A stretch of 48,024 nt of DNA, taken from positions 1-48,024 of IMG/VR virus record IMGVR_UViG_3300006162_000020; one strand, written 5' to 3'. Below, in pieces: positions 27,393-34,730 of the stretch (its first letter is position 1; each line of letters begins with the position of its first letter). Source of the stretch: a virus. The notes beneath the pieces are model-generated. The model saw only the letters and a program-made list of their open reading frames with translations. It was not told the origin of the DNA and did not search any database. The position numbers and the translations under genes were made by a program.

Positions 27393-27545
27393 TCCGCTGT
27401 AGGGGGAATAGATAGCTGGTGTGTGGGCAGGGCCGCTTCCTTCGGGAGGCGGCTTTTGTCGTTCCCCGAATATCCGGTCCCAGTTCTCAGCGAACGACGC
27501 CAGCGAAACGAGCGTCGGACGACGGGCGGAGCCTTTACCGTTCAT
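27285..27545 (-). CDS. small NGKG-family phage protein, last gene of the minus operon
   Basis: An 86-residue frame read leftward. Its N-terminus, MNGKGSARRPT followed by FAENWDRIFG at residues 18-27, matches a widespread family of short phage proteins that begin (M)NGKGxxxRP and contain NWDxIFG. Their function is unknown to me. TAAGGACTG just before the ATG is a good ribosome-binding site. Beyond residue 30 the frame runs through the terminator stem and 108 bases into the holin gene on the opposite strand, so the second half may be less constrained. Confidence 0.65.
   Translation of the reverse strand: MNGKGSARRPTLVSLASFAENWDRIFGERQKPPPEGSGPAHTPAIYSPYSGLPLVLTLNKLAGQTTQGGCEVDGPAGVNDEAPGEG
27432..27457 (+). 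terminator. rho-independent terminator of the virion operon
   Basis: GCCGCTTCC (27432-27440) pairs with GGAGGCGGC (27445-27453) around a TTCG tetraloop, with one G-U pair, followed by TTTT. It closes the rightward operon 40 bases after the last gene and lies within the antisense gene on the other strand. Confidence 0.85.
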
Positions 27546-27569
27546 CAGTCCTTATAACGCCGTCATAGC

Positions 27570-27953
27570 TCATGCGCCCACCGCCTTGAGAGCGGCGCGG
27601 CACACGGCCAAGGGAGCCGTGTCGGCGTATTCGACTAGCGGATGGAGAAGAAAGTCCGCGAACCACCCGTTGTGTGGATTCCTATTGTGCCCAAACAGAA
27701 ATGGACACCCGTCTTTCCGTAGTTTCTCCACAACCAGCCACGCGTCGGCGATGTCGGTGCTGTAGTGGGGCGGTTCGGAGTAGGTATCCGTAACGCCCGG
27801 CGGGAACCCGAATGTCTTCATTGTCGCATTGGGACCTTCGCGATCGACCCACCAATCAGTCCAGCCCATGACCTTCTCAGCGACGAGCGCGTCGAGCGAT
27901 CGACCAGCGGGCATCGTCTCGTCGGCTTCTGGCGTGTTAGTTTGGCTGTTCAT
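27570..27953 (-). CDS. phage ABA-sandwich domain protein
   Basis: A 127-residue protein. The motif RSLDALVAEKVMGW near the N-terminus, a PPHYSTDIADAWLVVEKL strand-helix in the middle and a final ALAVCRAALKA-type helix match the Phage ABA sandwich family, found in many phages and of unknown function. An upstream in-frame ATG adds 4 residues, but the ATG chosen overlaps the methyltransferase stop (ATGA) and has GGGGA at a good spacing, so it is preferred. It is downstream in the same transcription unit. Confidence 0.75.
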   Translation of the reverse strand: MNSQTNTPEADETMPAGRSLDALVAEKVMGWTDWWVDREGPNATMKTFGFPPGVTDTYSEPPHYSTDIADAWLVVEKLRKDGCPFLFGHNRNPHNGWFADFLLHPLVEYADTAPLAVCRAALKAVGA

Positions 27954-28504
27954 TCCTTTCCCCATTGTTCGGCCATTGCGGCCGCGATATTGGCGTCAGT
28001 CCGGCTCCGGTTCTTCCACCTGTCTGGCCCAGGCGATTCGTGATGCACGCGAGGGCGCCGGCCTTCAACGACGTTCGTCGGCACTAGCTTCGACAGGTTC
28101 TTGAGCCAGAGGCAGGTCGCCTTCGTCTCTGGCGTCCCGAACATCCACGGTTGGATGATCTGGTCCGGCTTCCTGATCTTTGTCGAGATCACACTAATCG
28201 GGTTCTCGATCGCGATGCGAGGTATGGGCGCCTTCATCAGCCTCCACACGAAATCAAGGGCTTGGTGTTGTTCGTCCTTCCGGTCCTTGAACCACCGCGC
28301 CCCGCTTACCGCGAGATACGTACATGGCGGGTGGGCAATCATGAGATCCCAGCCTGTTTCGAGATGCTCAAGAACGTCGCCCCTAAGGTGCCACCCCCTT
28401 TTACGCTCTGACGGAAGTAGATCGCACGACCAAGCCTCGTGACCCTTGGCCGCGAACGCATCGCGGACGATACCGGAGAACTCACAAGCGACAAGGACTC
28501 GCAT
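27950..28504 (-). CDS. DNA cytosine methyltransferase-like phage protein
   Basis: A 184-residue Rossmann-like protein: a first strand MRVLVACEFSGIVRDAF, an acidic second-strand end HEAWSCDLLP, and the HPPCTYLAVSG motif with Cys61 in a Pro-Pro-Cys context like the catalytic loop of C5-cytosine methyltransferases. A later IENP resembles the ENV-type motif. It is half the length of a full methyltransferase and has no visible target-recognition domain, so DNA specificity or even activity is uncertain. Start and stop are coupled to the RNA ligase (TAATG) and ABA genes (ATGA). Confidence 0.75.
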   Translation of the reverse strand: MRVLVACEFSGIVRDAFAAKGHEAWSCDLLPSERKRGWHLRGDVLEHLETGWDLMIAHPPCTYLAVSGARWFKDRKDEQHQALDFVWRLMKAPIPRIAIENPISVISTKIRKPDQIIQPWMFGTPETKATCLWLKNLSKLVPTNVVEGRRPRVHHESPGPDRWKNRSRTDANIAAAMAEQWGKE

Positions 28505-29112
28505 TACTCGCCCGAACCTCCGTTCCCAGCAGTAATATCCGCTCCCTTATGACCGTCATTATTGTCGAGTGTGAACTTGAACAGGCTACCGCTCGGTACA
28601 TGAAACACGACAACGCCCTCCGGCTTCATGAAACCCGGCGCTGCAACGCTACCGCCATCGACCAAAGCATCGACGCACCGCTGAATCGCCGCCGTATCGA
28701 AGACGCCGCGATAGAGCGTCGGCACAACATGACAACAAGCAGGCCGAGCATCTGCCTCGTCGGACCACCGACTGACGTTGAACAGGCTGAACCGCTTCTC
28801 GCCGGATGCACCAAGGCCATAACGCCGCTGGATGCCCGCGCCCCACCACTCTCCAAAGTGTCGGCCGACGCCGAGTGTGCGAAGTTCATCAATATGTTCG
28901 GCCACCCAACCCGGAAACCCGAAATGGTCCTTAGGGTCGAAGACATAACGGTTGCGTGAACCTGCGATCACACGACCGTCTTCCAAGACCGTCACCGACG
29001 CGTTAGTACCGTCGATCTTCTCGGTGATGATGATTTGACGCGACAGACGGGTGATCGAAGCGAACCCCTCAAACGGTGGCAACCCTGCCGTCAGATCAGC
29101 AAATGTCGTCAT
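28504..29112 (-). CDS. RNA ligase, Rnl2-like, copy 1
   Basis: A nucleotidyltransferase that joins RNA ends via an enzyme-AMP intermediate. In the 202-residue product the adenylated Lys is in EKIDGTN (residues 31-37). FGEWWGAG further on matches motif III, PEGVVVF motif IV and LFKFTL motif V. It is short: the catalytic core with little C-terminal domain. The start is set by an excellent ribosome-binding site (GGGAGGGGGAGGA) just before this ATG; a longer frame 102 bases upstream exists but lacks such a site and overlaps another gene. The N-terminus holds FADLTAGLPPFEGFASI. Confidence 0.88.
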   Translation of the reverse strand: MTTFADLTAGLPPFEGFASITRLSRQIIITEKIDGTNASVTVLEDGRVIAGSRNRYVFDPKDHFGFPGWVAEHIDELRTLGVGRHFGEWWGAGIQRRYGLGASGEKRFSLFNVSRWSDEADARPACCHVVPTLYRGVFDTAAIQRCVDALVDGGSVAAPGFMKPEGVVVFHVPSGSLFKFTLDNNDGHKGADITAGNGGSGE

Positions 29113-29224
29113 TCCTCCCCCTCCCGTTGCTCGGCGTCTCGTCAGGCGTCGGCTCGCTCTGGTGGCCTCCGGGACACCCGTCGCCCACGTAGTGCGTTCG
29201 GCCGACATCATCATTCGGCCTCAT
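29096..29224 (-). CDS. 42-aa small protein overlapping the RNA ligase start
   Basis: Begins with ATGA overlapping the stop of the upstream gene and ends 17 bases inside the RNA ligase gene. The product is hydrophilic and contains GRTHYVGDGCPGGH, a Tyr-Val-Gly-Asp...Cys-Pro-Gly-Gly-His signature I associate with small phage proteins of unknown function. The ligase ribosome-binding site lies within its last codons, so its translation could feed the ligase. Too short for a confident call but the couplings on both sides support it. Confidence 0.5.
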   Translation of the reverse strand: MRPNDDVGRTHYVGDGCPGGHQSEPTPDETPSNGRGRNDDIC

Positions 29225-29637
29225 AGCCCACGCTCCAAGAGTTCGATACACATATTCAGCGCCGCGTTCCAGCCCTGCGACCAAAGTTCGTTAGAGCCTA
29301 GTGGAAACGCATCGCCGGGATAGCGATACTTCCGCCACTCATCGCACTGACGCTTGATTGCGTCGCGCATGCGACGTTCAATCTCGTCATAGGTGCCAGA
29401 AGACCTTCTTGTGTCCCGTATCGCCTCCGCCAATATCCCCACTTTCGGCTTCTTCGCTTCGTCCTCTAGCCGCTCGCATTCGGCCATAGCGTCTTGGATA
29501 GCGTCCTGTAACCACTCCCCGATAAGTGTGATCTGACGCCTACCACCAGGACCGTTCCAGTAAATGAGCTTGTCGCGGGTACTAACCCCGACCTCGTGTT
29601 CGTCCATCCACTTGCCACGTGTTGCCCAGTCAGTCAT
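29221..29637 (-). CDS. hypothetical protein, 138 aa
   Basis: A charged helical protein of 138 residues. There is an initial [16 protein letters not shown] segment, a strand pair KLIYWNGPGGRRQITLIG, then long Glu/Arg/Lys-rich helices and a C-terminal LWSQGWNAALNMCIELLE helix. The last motif (helix with GWNAAL after a basic region) occurs in several short phage proteins of unknown role. It starts inside the end of the repeat gene (4-base overlap). No catalytic motif is visible. Confidence 0.7.
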   Translation of the reverse strand: MTDWATRGKWMDEHEVGVSTRDKLIYWNGPGGRRQITLIGEWLQDAIQDAMAECERLEDEAKKPKVGILAEAIRDTRRSSGTYDEIERRMRDAIKRQCDEWRKYRYPGDAFPLGSNELWSQGWNAALNMCIELLERGL

Positions 29638-31043
29638 GTCTGCACCTCCACGATGTATTCGTCGCCCCTTAGGCCAAAGCTCGCCGCGACCGCGTTACGG
29701 GCTCGCATCTCTTGCGGTTCGCCCAGAATCGGCTGGCCGTCGTCCGACATGCCAAGCAGCGGCCTGCACTCGGGGTTCACCCGTAGCCAGTAGTCCTTGA
29801 AGCTCCCGTCCGGCTCGGGTGTCGAGTTGACGAGTTTGACCATCACGAGCGGTTCATCCTCACCCATGGGCGCCCGGTAGAGCGTACCGTAGTCGCTCGC
29901 ATCCAGGACTTCGGCCTTGATGTCGAGCAGGTACCGGCCAGCCCCGTAGCGCTCGAGCATTACACGCCGCACTTCCATGTTCTCTTCCTTCGTGATCTTC
30001 TCGGCCGTGATCTGCTCCGGATTATCGATGATCCAGGGCTCAACCCGAACGCCATGGACCGCGTAGATGCCCCACCCGTCGCGGTAGCGGATGGCGGGAC
30101 CGGCCTCGGAATGCAACCGCCCACGCTCGTCCCGCTCTAGCCGTTCCGGCCGATCCGTCAGGATAACAGCGCCCTTAAATGGCCACCACCATCCAGCCGA
30201 GTGAGCAACCAGCGCCAGTCCTTCGACCCTTTCGAGGTTGGGCACACCCGCACGCCGGAACGTATCGACCCAAGCAAGCCAGCCGCTCTCGTGCTGGCCG
30301 TAGACAGCGCGAGAGGCCTGATCCCTGACCTGACCCCCGACCTGATCCCTGACCTGAGCCCAGACCTGATCCCTGACCTGAGCCCCGACCTGATCCCTGA
30401 CCTGAGCCCTGACCTGAGCCCAGACCTGAGCCCCGACCTGAGCCCCGACCTGATCCCTGACCTGAGCCCTGACCTGAGCCCAGACCTGAGCCCAGACCTG
30501 AGCCCCGACCTGAGCCCCGACCTGATCCCAGACCTGATCCCTGACCTGATCCCAGACCTGAGCCCAGACCTGATCCCTGACCTGAGCCCCGACCTGAGCC
30601 CAGACCTGAGCCCAGACCTGATCCCCGACCTGAGCCCAGACCTGACGCCCGACCTGATCCCTGACCTGAGCCCAGACCTGACGCCCGACCTGAGCCCAGA
30701 CCTGAGCCCAGACCTGATCCCTGACCTGAGCCCCGACCTGAGCCCTGACCTGATCCCCGACCTGAGCCCAGACCTGATCCCTGACCTGAGCCCCGACCTG
30801 AGTTTTGCCGGTCGCAGATAGTAACGCCGCGCCCAAGCAACCGGCGAACGGAGAGTCTAGCCAGATAACAATCTCCGGCCTAGCTAGACCAGCCGCCTCG
30901 TAGGCGAGCATAGCACCGCGTTCCGCCTCAGCCCGGTCGGCTGGCGCCGTAAACAAGCCCACGGCCAACCACTCATCCCGGATAGCCGGTAGCGCCGCCT
31001 CGATCTCAGGCGGCAATTTCTCTATCTTCTTAGTCGGCGACAT
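29634..31043 (-). CDS. DUF6745-like protein with 40 tandem tetrapeptide repeats
   Basis: A 469-residue protein. Residues about 1-80 form a helical domain ([21 protein letters not shown], later [11 protein letters not shown]). Residues about 83-242 are 40 uninterrupted copies of Val-x-x-Gln ([12 protein letters not shown] and variants), which predicts a continuous amphipathic or solenoid structure. The C-terminal half contains [43 protein letters not shown] and late [19 protein letters not shown], features I know from DUF6745 phage proteins. The start shown follows MSPTKK; a longer frame adds 17 residues within the previous gene. Function unknown. Confidence 0.8.
   Translation of the reverse strand: MSPTKKIEKLPPEIEAALPAIRDEWLAVGLFTAPADRAEAERGAMLAYEAAGLARPEIVIWLDSPFAGCLGAALLSATGKTQVGAQVRDQVWAQVGDQVRAQVGAQVRDQVWAQVWAQVGRQVWAQVRDQVGRQVWAQVGDQVWAQVWAQVGAQVRDQVWAQVWDQVRDQVWDQVGAQVGAQVWAQVWAQVRAQVRDQVGAQVGAQVWAQVRAQVRDQVGAQVRDQVWAQVRDQVGGQVRDQASRAVYGQHESGWLAWVDTFRRAGVPNLERVEGLALVAHSAGWWWPFKGAVILTDRPERLERDERGRLHSEAGPAIRYRDGWGIYAVHGVRVEPWIIDNPEQITAEKITKEENMEVRRVMLERYGAGRYLLDIKAEVLDASDYGTLYRAPMGEDEPLVMVKLVNSTPEPDGSFKDYWLRVNPECRPLLGMSDDGQPILGEPQEMRARNAVAASFGLRGDEYIVEVQT
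30318..30797 (-). repeat. 12-bp tandem repeat, 40 units
   Basis: Plus-strand unit CTGAKCCCNGAC repeated 40 times without a frame break (480 bases exactly). Units differ mainly at positions 5-6 and 9. Because the unit is a multiple of three, several frames on both strands stay open. It lies entirely inside the DUF6745-like gene and encodes the Val-x-x-Gln repeats. Confidence 0.95.
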
Positions 31044-31344
31044 TCCGGATCTCGGCCGGCGTGTACTGGCGCTGGATGATGACCCGACCGACACCCGGCG
31101 TCACCGCAATCGACCCATGCTCCTGGTGGGTGAGCATTGAGAGCGCGTCCACTTTGAGGTAAAGCTCGCCGGGTGCTGCCTCGAGCAGCGCAACGTTCCC
31201 GTCGTCCTCGAACGAGTGGTGATGCCCGGTGACTTCGCCGCGTGCCAGAATCACACGTCCGTTCTCTGCCTTTTGTGCGACCGCGTGGGACGGCGCCTTC
31301 TTGACCGGCACAATGAGTACATCGCCCTGCCTGTACATGTCCAT
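31030..31344 (-). CDS. small conserved phage protein (RQGDVL family), unknown
   Basis: A 104-residue protein that starts MDMYRQGDVLIVPVKKAP, has GRVILARGEVTGHHHSFED in the middle and ends with VIIQRQYTPAEI. A short protein with this RQGDVL...LAxGExTGHxH layout commonly accompanies DUF6745-like genes in phages. It looks like a small beta barrel whose clustered His could bind metal, but its role is unknown. AAAGGAG lies 7 bases before the ATG. Its last 14 bases overlap the repeat gene. Confidence 0.75.
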   Translation of the reverse strand: MDMYRQGDVLIVPVKKAPSHAVAQKAENGRVILARGEVTGHHHSFEDDGNVALLEAAPGELYLKVDALSMLTHQEHGSIAVTPGVGRVIIQRQYTPAEIRNVAD

Positions 31345-31395
31345 TTTGCTACTCCTTTAGGATGGTGGTACGGTGGGAGTGCATTCGCTTCGTGA

Positions 31396-31809
31396 TTATT
31401 TTTCGTACTCCGATAGCTCTTCGATGTCGTCAGGTTCGCCCGTTCGATGCAGGTATTCAAGTCCGCCGTCAACCGCAACCGCGCCGCAGTAGCACTCGAC
31501 GTAGTCGTGTACCGCTCGCGACTCAACGGTGTCGTCGCACCTCCGGCAGCGCGCCCGGTTGGCCTTGAGTTTCTGGCTTTTTACCCCCGCTAGCGGAACA
31601 TACGGTTGTGGCTTCGGGTCGTCCGGCTCGAGGCCAGCGAGTACCGCTATCCTGCGCTTCTCGGCATCCAGAAACTCGACCCTTTTCTCAAGCTGGGCCT
31701 TCTGGTGTCTGAGTGTCGTAATCATCTCTTGGCAATCGTACAGCTGGTCCCTCAAACTATCGCACTGCTGGGCGTAGTACATGACCTTGTCTTCTTTCTG
31801 GGTGGGCAT
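31396..31809 (-). CDS. coiled coil plus zinc-ribbon protein (DUF7695-like C-terminus)
   Basis: A 137-residue protein. Residues about 8-60 form a coiled coil (AQQCDSLRDQLYDCQEM, HQKAQLEKRVEFLDAEKRR). The C-terminus has CRRCDDTVESRAVHDYVEC followed by YCGAVAVDGGLEYLHR, a four-Cys zinc-ribbon-like arrangement that closely follows the small phage family with CGDVIES...CGAxxVDGGLDYLRR. GGGGGG six bases before this ATG decides the start over an earlier in-frame ATG that would overlap the AAA gene. The family function is unknown. Confidence 0.7.
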   Translation of the reverse strand: MPTQKEDKVMYYAQQCDSLRDQLYDCQEMITTLRHQKAQLEKRVEFLDAEKRRIAVLAGLEPDDPKPQPYVPLAGVKSQKLKANRARCRRCDDTVESRAVHDYVECYCGAVAVDGGLEYLHRTGEPDDIEELSEYEK

Positions 31810-31811
31810 TT

Positions 31812-32714
31812 TTATCCCCCCATCTGCAAACTCGACCCACCCAACCCACCCCACGTAGCCGTAGCGGGAATCTCCTCCTCTGGCGGGGTTACTTCGGGTG
31901 CTTGCTTGCCACCCATCTCCCGGAGCCTTTTGAGTGTTACTTCCGGGCTCCTCCCGTAGACATAGACCGCGACCGCCAACTCCTTTAGTTGGGCGAACGT
32001 CAGCCCCTGGCTTGCTTCCGCGAGGGCCTGGGGGTCAATCGTCGGATCGTCGGCCGGTAGCGTGGCCGTGAGGTAGGCGAGTCTAGTGTCCCTACCCGGC
32101 GGCCCCACATGCAGCACCTCATCGAACCGTGAGGGCCGATCGGTCAGGCGCTTGTCCATCTTCCCCTTGAAATTCGTGGTCGCGATATGGAAGATGTTTC
32201 CCACCTGCTCCTGTCCGTCCAGGAGCTCGAGGAGGCTTCCCACCCCCTGCTTCTCGATGTCCTCCATGATCGTCACTACCGGGATCTTGGTGTCGATGCT
32301 CCGGATCTCCGACAGGACCGCCTTCAGGTACTCGTTGGGCGTCGTCGGGTCCAGGAACACCGACACACCGCCGTACTCGGTCGCAACCCGCTGTCCCACC
32401 CACCGGCAGATGACCGTCTTGCCCGTGCCGGGCCGCCCCTCGAGCAGCATCCCCCGCTTGTGGACAATCCCCATCTTGGCGTACTTGGGCCTAGCGCCCC
32501 AGAAGGTCTCAACCGTCTCAAACACCCGACCGGTTAGCGATGCCGGTGGCGCGATGATGGCGTCTGAAACCGTCTCCATCTCGGTGAGTCCCATGGTTGT
32601 CCCGAACATCCCCTTATGGACAAACACCTTGTAGGCCCCCGGTCGAATACTACGGACCACTTCACCTTGGGCTGTTGTCCACTGCTTGCCCTCTTTTAGC
32701 CAGAACTTGCTCAT
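31812..32714 (-). CDS. AAA+ ATPase
   Basis: A 300-residue ATPase. It has a Walker A GRPGTGKT at 93-100, a Walker B VVTIMEDIE at 146-154 with Glu-Asp order like BCS1-type AAA proteins, a sensor-1 ATTN at 178-181 and a probable arginine finger in RPSRFD near 196. The C-terminal helical lid contains a LTFAQLKELAVAVYVYG segment. The N-terminal 60 residues are a small beta domain. GGAGGCGGG before the ATG selects this start; the extra 12 codons upstream are ignored. Related phage ATPases remodel proteins or DNA complexes, but the client here is unknown. It is ATGA-coupled to the upstream small gene. Confidence 0.85.
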   Translation of the reverse strand: MSKFWLKEGKQWTTAQGEVVRSIRPGAYKVFVHKGMFGTTMGLTEMETVSDAIIAPPASLTGRVFETVETFWGARPKYAKMGIVHKRGMLLEGRPGTGKTVICRWVGQRVATEYGGVSVFLDPTTPNEYLKAVLSEIRSIDTKIPVVTIMEDIEKQGVGSLLELLDGQEQVGNIFHIATTNFKGKMDKRLTDRPSRFDEVLHVGPPGRDTRLAYLTATLPADDPTIDPQALAEASQGLTFAQLKELAVAVYVYGRSPEVTLKRLREMGGKQAPEVTPPEEEIPATATWGGLGGSSLQMGG

Positions 32715-32947
32715 TTTTCCCGCCTCCCCAGTTTGTGTCGCATGTCCCATTCAGGATTCCAGGGGATTTCCGCCCCCGGTGCTTTCGCGAGTTCGACCAT
32801 CTTGGCAGTCCACGCCCGATGCAAGAACTGACGCTCTTCCATGGGCATGGTCTTCCACTCCCCGTAACTTACCCCAAACTCAGACTCAACTGCCTGTAAC
32901 GCCACCCGCCACCTAAACTCTACCGCCTTTTCCCTTCGTCTAGCCAC
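32711..32947 (-). CDS. small basic helical protein upstream of the AAA ATPase
   Basis: A frame that ends in TGA overlapping the ATPase ATG. The GTG start chosen overlaps the previous stop (GGTGGCTAG) and gives 78 residues; a TTG at 33010 would give 99 but needs a 71-base overlap. The product has an Arg/Lys-rich start and a tidy alpha domain FGVSYGEWKTMPMEERQFLHRAW with a WNPEWDMRH end. This could be a DNA-binding or ATPase-adaptor protein; no family is recognised. Confidence 0.6.
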   Translation of the reverse strand: MARRREKAVEFRWRVALQAVESEFGVSYGEWKTMPMEERQFLHRAWTAKMVELAKAPGAEIPWNPEWDMRHKLGRREK

Positions 32948-33332
32948 CGAATCGCGCGCTTTCGCTCGCGAAGCGGCACGCCTGCGTATCTCTCGTAAAC
33001 CTTTCGTCAAGGCTAGTCATCTCACTCTGAAGTAGGAATAGCTTGGTGCGTTCCGCCTCCGCCCTATCCACCACCTTGGTGAACATCTCGTCCGTCCTCA
33101 CCAAGACATCTACCGCAGCCTCGGTGATCTTGGAACCCTTGGCCTCTAACTCCATCCGCTTCTTTAGGGCAATGGCCGCGTAGAGGTTATCCCGCTGCGC
33201 GCTCCACGTACCACCGTCCCCGTACCGGGCCCACAGGGGCGCTATCTTCTCGGCCAGTTCCTGCCGCTCGGCCTGTAGCGCCTCGAGCGGTTCAGCCCCC
33301 GCCGTTACTTCCAGTGCCGTCTTTGCGCTCAT
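32940..33332 (-). CDS. hypothetical helical protein, 130 aa
   Basis: Helix-rich and charged throughout, with a first coiled segment (EPLEALQAERQELAEKIAPL), a GDGGTWSAQRDNLYAAIALKKR part and a long C-terminal coiled coil (about 80-120). No hydrophobic or catalytic motif can be seen. It overlaps its upstream neighbour by 41 bases and its downstream neighbour by 8. The compact coupling with the ATPase suggests they act together, which is inference. Confidence 0.65.
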   Translation of the reverse strand: MSAKTALEVTAGAEPLEALQAERQELAEKIAPLWARYGDGGTWSAQRDNLYAAIALKKRMELEAKGSKITEAAVDVLVRTDEMFTKVVDRAEAERTKLFLLQSEMTSLDERFTRDTQACRFASESARFGG

Positions 33333-33621
33333 TGATCAACCCCTCGGTTATCCACTTGACCTTTAACGCGTCCACCGCGAACGTCGCACCCACCATCTCC
33401 CCCGGGTCCTTCTCCCGTAACCGCTCGATGACGTAGTTCGAGTCGTCGATACAGGCCCTGACCTCCTCGACGTCCTTGAGCATTTCGTCCCTCCGCCTCA
33501 CCATCCCAGCGATCGCGTCACCCACGGTAATCTCAGGCAGTTCGGCCGCCATCCGGTCAAGGGTATCCCAGATGGTGGGGTCGCCCTGCGGGTCCCACGG
33601 CTTGGGCTCTTTCTTGTCCAT
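33292..33621 (-). CDS. hypothetical protein, 109 aa
   Basis: Acidic 109-residue protein: DPTIWDTLDRMAAELPEITVGDAI, then a coiled-coil MVRRRDEMLKDVEEVRACIDD and a Gly-rich tail. ATG just after an AAGG-type site, 6 bases after the preceding gene's stop. Function unknown. Its 41-base overlap with the next gene is unusual for this operon, but both frames show clear protein-like composition. Confidence 0.65.
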   Translation of the reverse strand: MDKKEPKPWDPQGDPTIWDTLDRMAAELPEITVGDAIAGMVRRRDEMLKDVEEVRACIDDSNYVIERLREKDPGEMVGATFAVDALKVKWITEGLINERKDGTGSNGGG

Positions 33622-33627
33622 GGGGCC

Positions 33628-34227
33628 TTATCTCCGTGAGAGGATTTTGTTGTACTCGATGAAGAGGCTGGTGGCTAGCGTCTGGCAGTCGATCCCATGC
33701 GCCTCCTCCTCTTTCTCGGCAAGGAACGTCTTGACCCTGACCGCCGTCTGGAAACCGGCCACCCAGACATTCCCCAGGTTCTTAAAGACCTCCTTCATGT
33801 CCTCGACATCAGCCTTGGGGTACTTGATCTCCGTGACGCCCGCGAGGTCCTTGGCCTCACCCACCGCCTGCGCCTCTCCCTCCATCTTATCGACCGCATC
33901 CAGCTGGGTGATCTTGAGCTCGGCGTATTTGGCATCGCCCCGCTTCTGCATCTCGATCACCACCTCGTGGTTCCCGGGGATCAGGGGGATCGTGTAGCGC
34001 TTCTGGGGCTCCTCGTCGTACTTCTCGTCCTTGATAACCTGGGCCCGCTTGAGCTCTTTCAGGGCCGCCCACGCCTTCCCCTTGAAGAACCCGGTGACTC
34101 GGACCTTGTTGTTGATGCCCTTGAATGCGACCCCGGGCCCGTAACCACCGTCCGGCGTCACGGCTATTTCCGTGAGTGACACCTGGACCGGTACGTTGGG
34201 ATTAAGGGTCAGCTTTTGCTCTTCCAT
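33628..34227 (-). CDS. hypothetical protein, 199 aa, possible OB-fold
   Basis: A 199-residue protein. Its first 110 residues alternate beta strands (VQVSLTEIAVTPDG, VAFKGINNKVRVTGFFKG, RYTIPLIPGNHEVVIEM, KYAELKITQLDA) with one helix (KAWAALKELKRAQVI), compatible with an OB-like or beta-barrel domain as in single-stranded nucleic-acid-binding proteins. The second half is a helical acidic region ending in FIEYNKILSRR. Placed between ATPase-associated genes and the HExxH gene. The binding role is a guess from topology. Confidence 0.65.
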   Translation of the reverse strand: MEEQKLTLNPNVPVQVSLTEIAVTPDGGYGPGVAFKGINNKVRVTGFFKGKAWAALKELKRAQVIKDEKYDEEPQKRYTIPLIPGNHEVVIEMQKRGDAKYAELKITQLDAVDKMEGEAQAVGEAKDLAGVTEIKYPKADVEDMKEVFKNLGNVWVAGFQTAVRVKTFLAEKEEEAHGIDCQTLATSLFIEYNKILSRR

Positions 34228-34570
34228 TGCTCGCCTTCCGCTTGGGTGCGGGATTGATGGTTAGGATCGTTGGCCCATAGATAGCCTGCGCTATTAGAGC
34301 CCCTGCAATCGCGTTACAAACATCCTCCTCGAGCTTCCCTTCGATGTCAACGGTCGCGTCCGCTAAGACCGAGTGTATCCACTCATGCAGCAACGCCCGC
34401 CAGTCGTCCTCCCGGGGCTGGCCCTTGTCGATCTCGATGGTGCGTTTGTCGTTGTTCCAGATGCCGTAGAGGTCGTGTCCGGCCTCGGACTTTAGATCGT
34501 TGGTCTTTAGGACCTTGATAGGCCCAATGACCGACCAGACCTTCTTGGGGATAGGGGGTAGCTTAGGCAT
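34202..34570 (-). CDS. putative HExxH zinc peptidase-like protein
   Basis: A 122-residue protein. The motif LLHEWIHSVL carries HExxH (residues about 62-66), followed after about 15 residues by KLEEDVCNAIAGAL, where the Glu-Glu-Asp could give the third metal ligand as in minigluzincin or ImmA/IrrE-like phage proteins. The N-terminus is beta-rich (WSVIGPIKVLK...LYGIWNNDKRTIEI). It ends with a basic tail. The start ATG overlaps the stop of the small upstream gene (ATGCCTAA). A role in cleaving a regulator is possible but unproven. Confidence 0.7.
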   Translation of the reverse strand: MPKLPPIPKKVWSVIGPIKVLKTNDLKSEAGHDLYGIWNNDKRTIEIDKGQPREDDWRALLHEWIHSVLADATVDIEGKLEEDVCNAIAGALIAQAIYGPTILTINPAPKRKASNGRAKADP

Positions 34571-34730
34571 CGGGCTCAATCGTTCGGGTGTCCGGGATCT
34601 GCTTCCATGTCCATGTGAGCTTGGGGGTGAACGCCTCAAACGCCACCCATACGTTGCCACCCGCATCAAGGGCATAGACAGCCCCGTCCTCGCCTACCGA
34701 GATTTGGACGATCCTGAGGGGCTTCATCAT
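34563..34730 (-). CDS. 55-aa small beta-rich protein
   Basis: Starts with ATG overlapping the phosphoesterase stop (ATGA) and ends inside the start of the HExxH gene. The sequence is a single blade-like pattern: LRIVQISVGEDGAVYALD, GGNVWVAFEAF, then TWTWKQIPD. Such short proteins with VGEDG...YALD...GNVW occur widely in phages and have no known function to me. Coupled translation on both sides and a coding-like composition support it. Confidence 0.6.
   Translation of the reverse strand: MMKPLRIVQISVGEDGAVYALDAGGNVWVAFEAFTPKLTWTWKQIPDTRTIEPDA

Noticed and set aside
27531-27572. 12-codon frame starting on the ABA-gene stop (ATGA)
   Set aside because: Too short, and it overlaps the ribosome-binding site and start of the NGKG-family gene.
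29113-29214. 34-residue N-terminal extension of RNA ligase copy 1
   Set aside because: A much stronger ribosome-binding site precedes the internal ATG, and the extension overlaps a coupled small gene.
30318-30797. CRISPR array
   Set aside because: Units are contiguous 12-mers without spacers and lie inside a gene; no cas genes are present.
30201-30821. Ser-Pro-Asp-Leu repeat frame on the plus strand over the same array
   Set aside because: Same repeat artefact; no ribosome-binding site and no plus-strand neighbours.
30175-30840. Gly-Ser repeat frame on the minus strand over the 12-bp array
   Set aside because: The 12-bp unit keeps other frames open automatically. The Val-x-x-Gln frame has real flanking domains; this one does not.
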